Source: Gammaproteobacteria bacterium | Lineage (GTDB): Bacteria; Pseudomonadota; Gammaproteobacteria; UBA6429; Thiohalophilaceae | NCBI GenBank assembly: GCA_011052165.1 | Contig: DRJN01000137.1 | Location: 1 to 7,019 of the forward strand | Direction of reading: 5' to 3' | Length of the DNA: 7,019 nt | Shown here: in pieces, positions 4,886-7,019 of the stretch | Position numbering within the stretch: the first letter of the stretch is position 1 | Layout: every line of letters begins with the position of its first letter | The notes under the pieces: generated by a model | The model's input: only the letters and a program-made list of their open reading frames with translations | Database searches by the model: none | Told to the model about the DNA's origin: nothing | Position numbers and translations under genes: made by a program

Positions 4886-5928
4886 CAGGGTTGGATAATG
4901 ATCGGTTTGCGGTCAGTATCAATCAGAGTAATGCGTTTGGCCATCGCCGGAGTCATGATGATTCGGCCATTTTTATCCACCAGCATGACGTAGCGTAGAT
5001 GCATTTTCCGGGCGATGACCTGCCAGCCGGACGGGCCGGCAACAAACAGGGCTGTGGCGGCGGCATCGGCGGTAGCCGCATCCTTAAGGATCACAGTGGC
5101 GGAGGTGCTTTGATTGGCCGGGTAGCCCGTGCGTGGATCGATAATATGATGATAACGCCGACCCTTGTAAATATAGTAACGTTCGTAGTCGCCGGACGTA
5201 AATACACTGTCGCCATCGTAGGCATCCAGCGCGGCCAGCACCTTGCCTTTCTCGCGGGGGTGACGGATGCCGATGCGCCAGGGGCGATCGCCGTGACTGC
5301 CAATCACCTTGAGATCGCCGCCGGCATTAATGATGGCATTGCGGACCCCCTGACTGCGCAGATAATGAATGACCCGATCAACCGCCAGGCCTTTGGCCAT
5401 GGCGCCAAAGTCCAGTTGTACGGCGGGATTGTGGCTGCGCATGCGCAGACCGTCGATCTCGATATCCGACATGCGGGGATGCCGGGCAAGAAGTTGGTCA
5501 ATAGCTTTTTTTGCCGGTGGCGGGCCTTTGGGGGCGTCATCCTGATGAAAACCCCAGAGTCCGATGAGCTTGCCGATGGCGGGGTTGAACAGGTTGTTCG
5601 TGATACGGGCCAGTTCAATACCTCTTTTTATGACAGGCAGTACGGACGGGTTGGCCGAGAACCAGCCACCTGTGGCGAGTAAGGCATTGGTGCGCCCCAT
5701 CGGCCCCGGCTTCCAGGGATGCCAGGCTTTGTGCATGAAGTTCAGATCCTTGCGGATTTGAGCGATGTATTTTTGCGCCAGCGCCGGATCCACCTCGCGC
5801 AGCGTGATTTTGACCAGGGTGCCGAAGACCAGCAGTGTTTGTTTGTATTCGCGCGGGGCCTGCTGGCAACTGGAAGTCAGCAGCAGGGAGAGTACAAGGA
5901 ACAGGTGGAGACGGTGAGGCAGGTGCAT
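4885..5928 (-). CDS. apbE: FAD:protein FMN transferase, ApbE family lipoprotein
   Basis: This 347-residue periplasm-facing enzyme covalently attaches FMN, taken from FAD, to Ser/Thr of target proteins (RnfG/NqrC-type FMN-bind domains). The N-terminus is a lipoprotein signal, LVLSLLLTSSC, with lipidated Cys21. Gln22 follows rather than Asp, so inner-membrane retention by an Asp+2 signal is not indicated. Family motifs are present: FNPAIGKLIGLWGF (114-127), LDFGAMAKGLAVDRV (172-186), NAGGDLKVIG (201-210), SGDYERYY (245-252), HIIDPRTGYP (261-270) and ADAAATALF (287-295). Asp288 and Thr292 sit at the Mg2+ ligand spacing. It looks fully functional. It starts 9 bases after gshB and overlaps the NusG-II gene. 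No protein in the window shows an FMN-acceptor motif of the D-x3-S/T-G-A-T/S kind, so the substrate is encoded elsewhere. Confidence 0.95.
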   Translation of the reverse strand: MHLPHRLHLFLVLSLLLTSSCQQAPREYKQTLLVFGTLVKITLREVDPALAQKYIAQIRKDLNFMHKAWHPWKPGPMGRTNALLATGGWFSANPSVLPVIKRGIELARITNNLFNPAIGKLIGLWGFHQDDAPKGPPPAKKAIDQLLARHPRMSDIEIDGLRMRSHNPAVQLDFGAMAKGLAVDRVIHYLRSQGVRNAIINAGGDLKVIGSHGDRPWRIGIRHPREKGKVLAALDAYDGDSVFTSGDYERYYIYKGRRYHHIIDPRTGYPANQSTSATVILKDAATADAAATALFVAGPSGWQVIARKMHLRYVMLVDKNGRIIMTPAMAKRITLIDTDRKPIIIQP

Positions 5929-5937
5929 AATGAAAGT

Positions 5938-6903
5938 CTAGCGGCTTTGCAATTTTTGTTCGATACAGTTCATCAGCATGGCGCTGATGTTGAGTTGGTA
6001 AAGGTGGTCCAGTTCGCGGATGCAGGTGGGACTGGTTACGTTGATCTCGGTCAGATAGTTCCCGATCACATCCAGGCCAACGAAAATCAGACCTTTTTCT
6101 TTCAGTCGTGGTGCGACCTGGGCGCAGATCCAGTGATCATGCTCGTTGAGTTTGACGCCCTTGCCCAGGCCGCCCGCAGCGAGATTGGCGCGAGTTTCAC
6201 CGTGTTGCGGGATGCGCGCCAGGGCATAGGGCACCGGTTCACCATCGATGAGTAAAATACGCTTGTCGCCCTCAGATATCTGCGGCAGGAATTTTTGCGC
6301 CATGGTCAGGCGGTGGCCGTGGTGGGTCATAGTTTCGATGATGACGCCGATATTGGGGCTGTCCTGCTGCACACGGAAAATGGAGGCCCCGCCCATGCCG
6401 TCCAGCGGTTTGAGAATGATGTCGCCATGCTCGGCCAGAAACGCCCGCAACGGCTCTGCCTGGGAGGACACCAGGGTCGGCGCGCAGCACTGGGGAAAGT
6501 AAGCCGTAAACAGCTTTTCATTGGCGTCGCGCAGACTCCGGGCGCGGTTGACTACCAGCAGGCCCTCGGCTTCGGCCAGCTCCAGCAGGTAGGTAGTGAA
6601 AATATAGTCCATGTCAAAGGGGGGATCCTTTCGCATCAAGACCACGTCCAGCTCGGCCAGGGGCTGGTTTTCCGCTGGCGCCAGCTGATACCAGTTATCG
6701 CTGCTATGTTCGGGATCGGGAGTCAGGCTCAGTTTCCGGGTTTTGGCCCAGGTCCGGTTTTGCGACAGGGAGAGATCGAATGCTTGCATGTAGTAGAGTT
6801 CCCAGCCGCGCCGCCGGGCTTCCAGCAACATGGCCAGAGAGCTGTCTTTTTTCAGGTTAATGGAGCCGATGGGATCCATGATGATGCCGAGCTTGATGGA
6901 CAA
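5938..6903 (-). CDS. gshB: Glutathione synthetase
   Basis: This 321-residue ATP-grasp ligase joins gamma-glutamylcysteine and glycine to form glutathione in the cytoplasm. Motifs are the N-terminal IKLGIIMDPIGSINLKKDSS (3-22), MRKDPPFDMDYI (90-101), the ATP-binding loop ILKPLDGMGGASIF (163-176), SEGDKRILLIDGEPVPYALAR (210-230), NLAAGG (240-245) and GLDVIGNYLTEINVTSPT (276-293), which includes the metal-binding Glu/Asn. Length is close to E. coli GshB (316). The start must be TTG at 6903: the homologous N-terminus begins just before IKLGI, a stop lies upstream with no in-frame ATG between, and AAGG sits 9 bases before. The next ATG (6879) would remove the first conserved strand. It is the first gene of the visible run, and in Pseudomonas it likewise precedes tonB3-yqgE-ruvX-pyrRBC'. 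Confidence 0.97.
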   Translation of the reverse strand: MSIKLGIIMDPIGSINLKKDSSLAMLLEARRRGWELYYMQAFDLSLSQNRTWAKTRKLSLTPDPEHSSDNWYQLAPAENQPLAELDVVLMRKDPPFDMDYIFTTYLLELAEAEGLLVVNRARSLRDANEKLFTAYFPQCCAPTLVSSQAEPLRAFLAEHGDIILKPLDGMGGASIFRVQQDSPNIGVIIETMTHHGHRLTMAQKFLPQISEGDKRILLIDGEPVPYALARIPQHGETRANLAAGGLGKGVKLNEHDHWICAQVAPRLKEKGLIFVGLDVIGNYLTEINVTSPTCIRELDHLYQLNISAMLMNCIEQKLQSR

Positions 6904-6912
6904 TGGATTAAA

Positions 6913-6916
6913 CCTT
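6913..6916 (-). promoter_or_regulatory. Ribosome binding site of gshB
   Basis: AAGG on the minus strand lies nine bases before the TTG at 6903. It supports initiation at this non-ATG codon, where homology also places the start. Confidence 0.55.
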
Positions 6917-6996
6917 GTGTTTCCTTAAATTAAAATCAGATTTGAATGGTGAGGTGATGGAACGACGATGTCTGGCGCAAAAAATAAACGATTTAT

Positions 6997-7002
6997 GTTA
7001 TA
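6997..7002 (-). promoter_or_regulatory. Possible -10 element of the gshB promoter
   Basis: TATAAC (minus strand, within CGCTATAACATAAATCG) could be a sigma70 -10, giving a leader of roughly 85-90 bases before gshB. Its -35 would fall just past the window edge, so it cannot be tested here. The rest of the 116-base leader (6904-7019) shows no recognisable gene or hairpin. Confidence 0.25.
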
Positions 7003-7019
7003 GCGAATGAAGCTGTGCC

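Overview
The window is a dense run of protein genes, all on the minus strand, so transcription reads from high to low coordinates. Composition is moderately GC-rich. Gene content and order (gshB, tonB-like, yqgE, ruvX, pyrR, pyrB, inactive pyrC homologue) match the conserved gammaproteobacterial block best known from Pseudomonas. The genus cannot be fixed from the sequence. A non-pseudomonad gammaproteobacterium, perhaps an environmental redox-versatile lineage, is my inference from the extra cassette described below. No RNA genes, CRISPR arrays, insertion sequences or attachment sites were seen, and no gene-free stretch exceeds about 120 bases.

Layout in transcription order: a 116-base leader with a possible -10 (7019-6904); gshB, glutathione synthetase with a TTG start (6903-5938); an ApbE-family FAD:protein FMN transferase lipoprotein (5928-4885); a membrane-anchored NusG domain II protein (4885-4529); a 98-base gap with an AT-rich patch (4528-4431); a Gx transporter / heptaprenyl diphosphate synthase component I-like membrane protein (4430-3909); a candidate 31-residue ORF overlapping both neighbours (3912-3817); a TonB-like energy transducer with a GTG start (3820-2921); a 101-base gap; yqgE/algH (2819-2256); ruvX/yqgF with a GTG start (2259-1822); pyrR (1821-1300); pyrB (1303-323); and the first 107 codons of a dihydroorotase-like pseudoenzyme (323 to the left edge).

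Most junctions overlap or abut (ATGA, GTGA, TGATG, TAAATG), which suggests long polycistronic transcription with translational coupling. The only real breaks are the 98-base gap upstream of the Gx gene and the 101-base gap between tonB and yqgE. The downstream half is pyrimidine biosynthesis: aspartate transcarbamoylase with its catalytically dead dihydroorotase-like partner, plus PyrR, attached to the housekeeping pair yqgE-ruvX.

The most interesting part is the three-gene cassette apbE / NusG-II / Gx transporter lodged between gshB and tonB. These families recur together in flavin-based extracytosolic electron-transfer loci (Listeria-type EET) and near Rnf complexes. Here they appear without a visible flavinylated partner, next to a candidate small ORF and an energy-transducing TonB protein.
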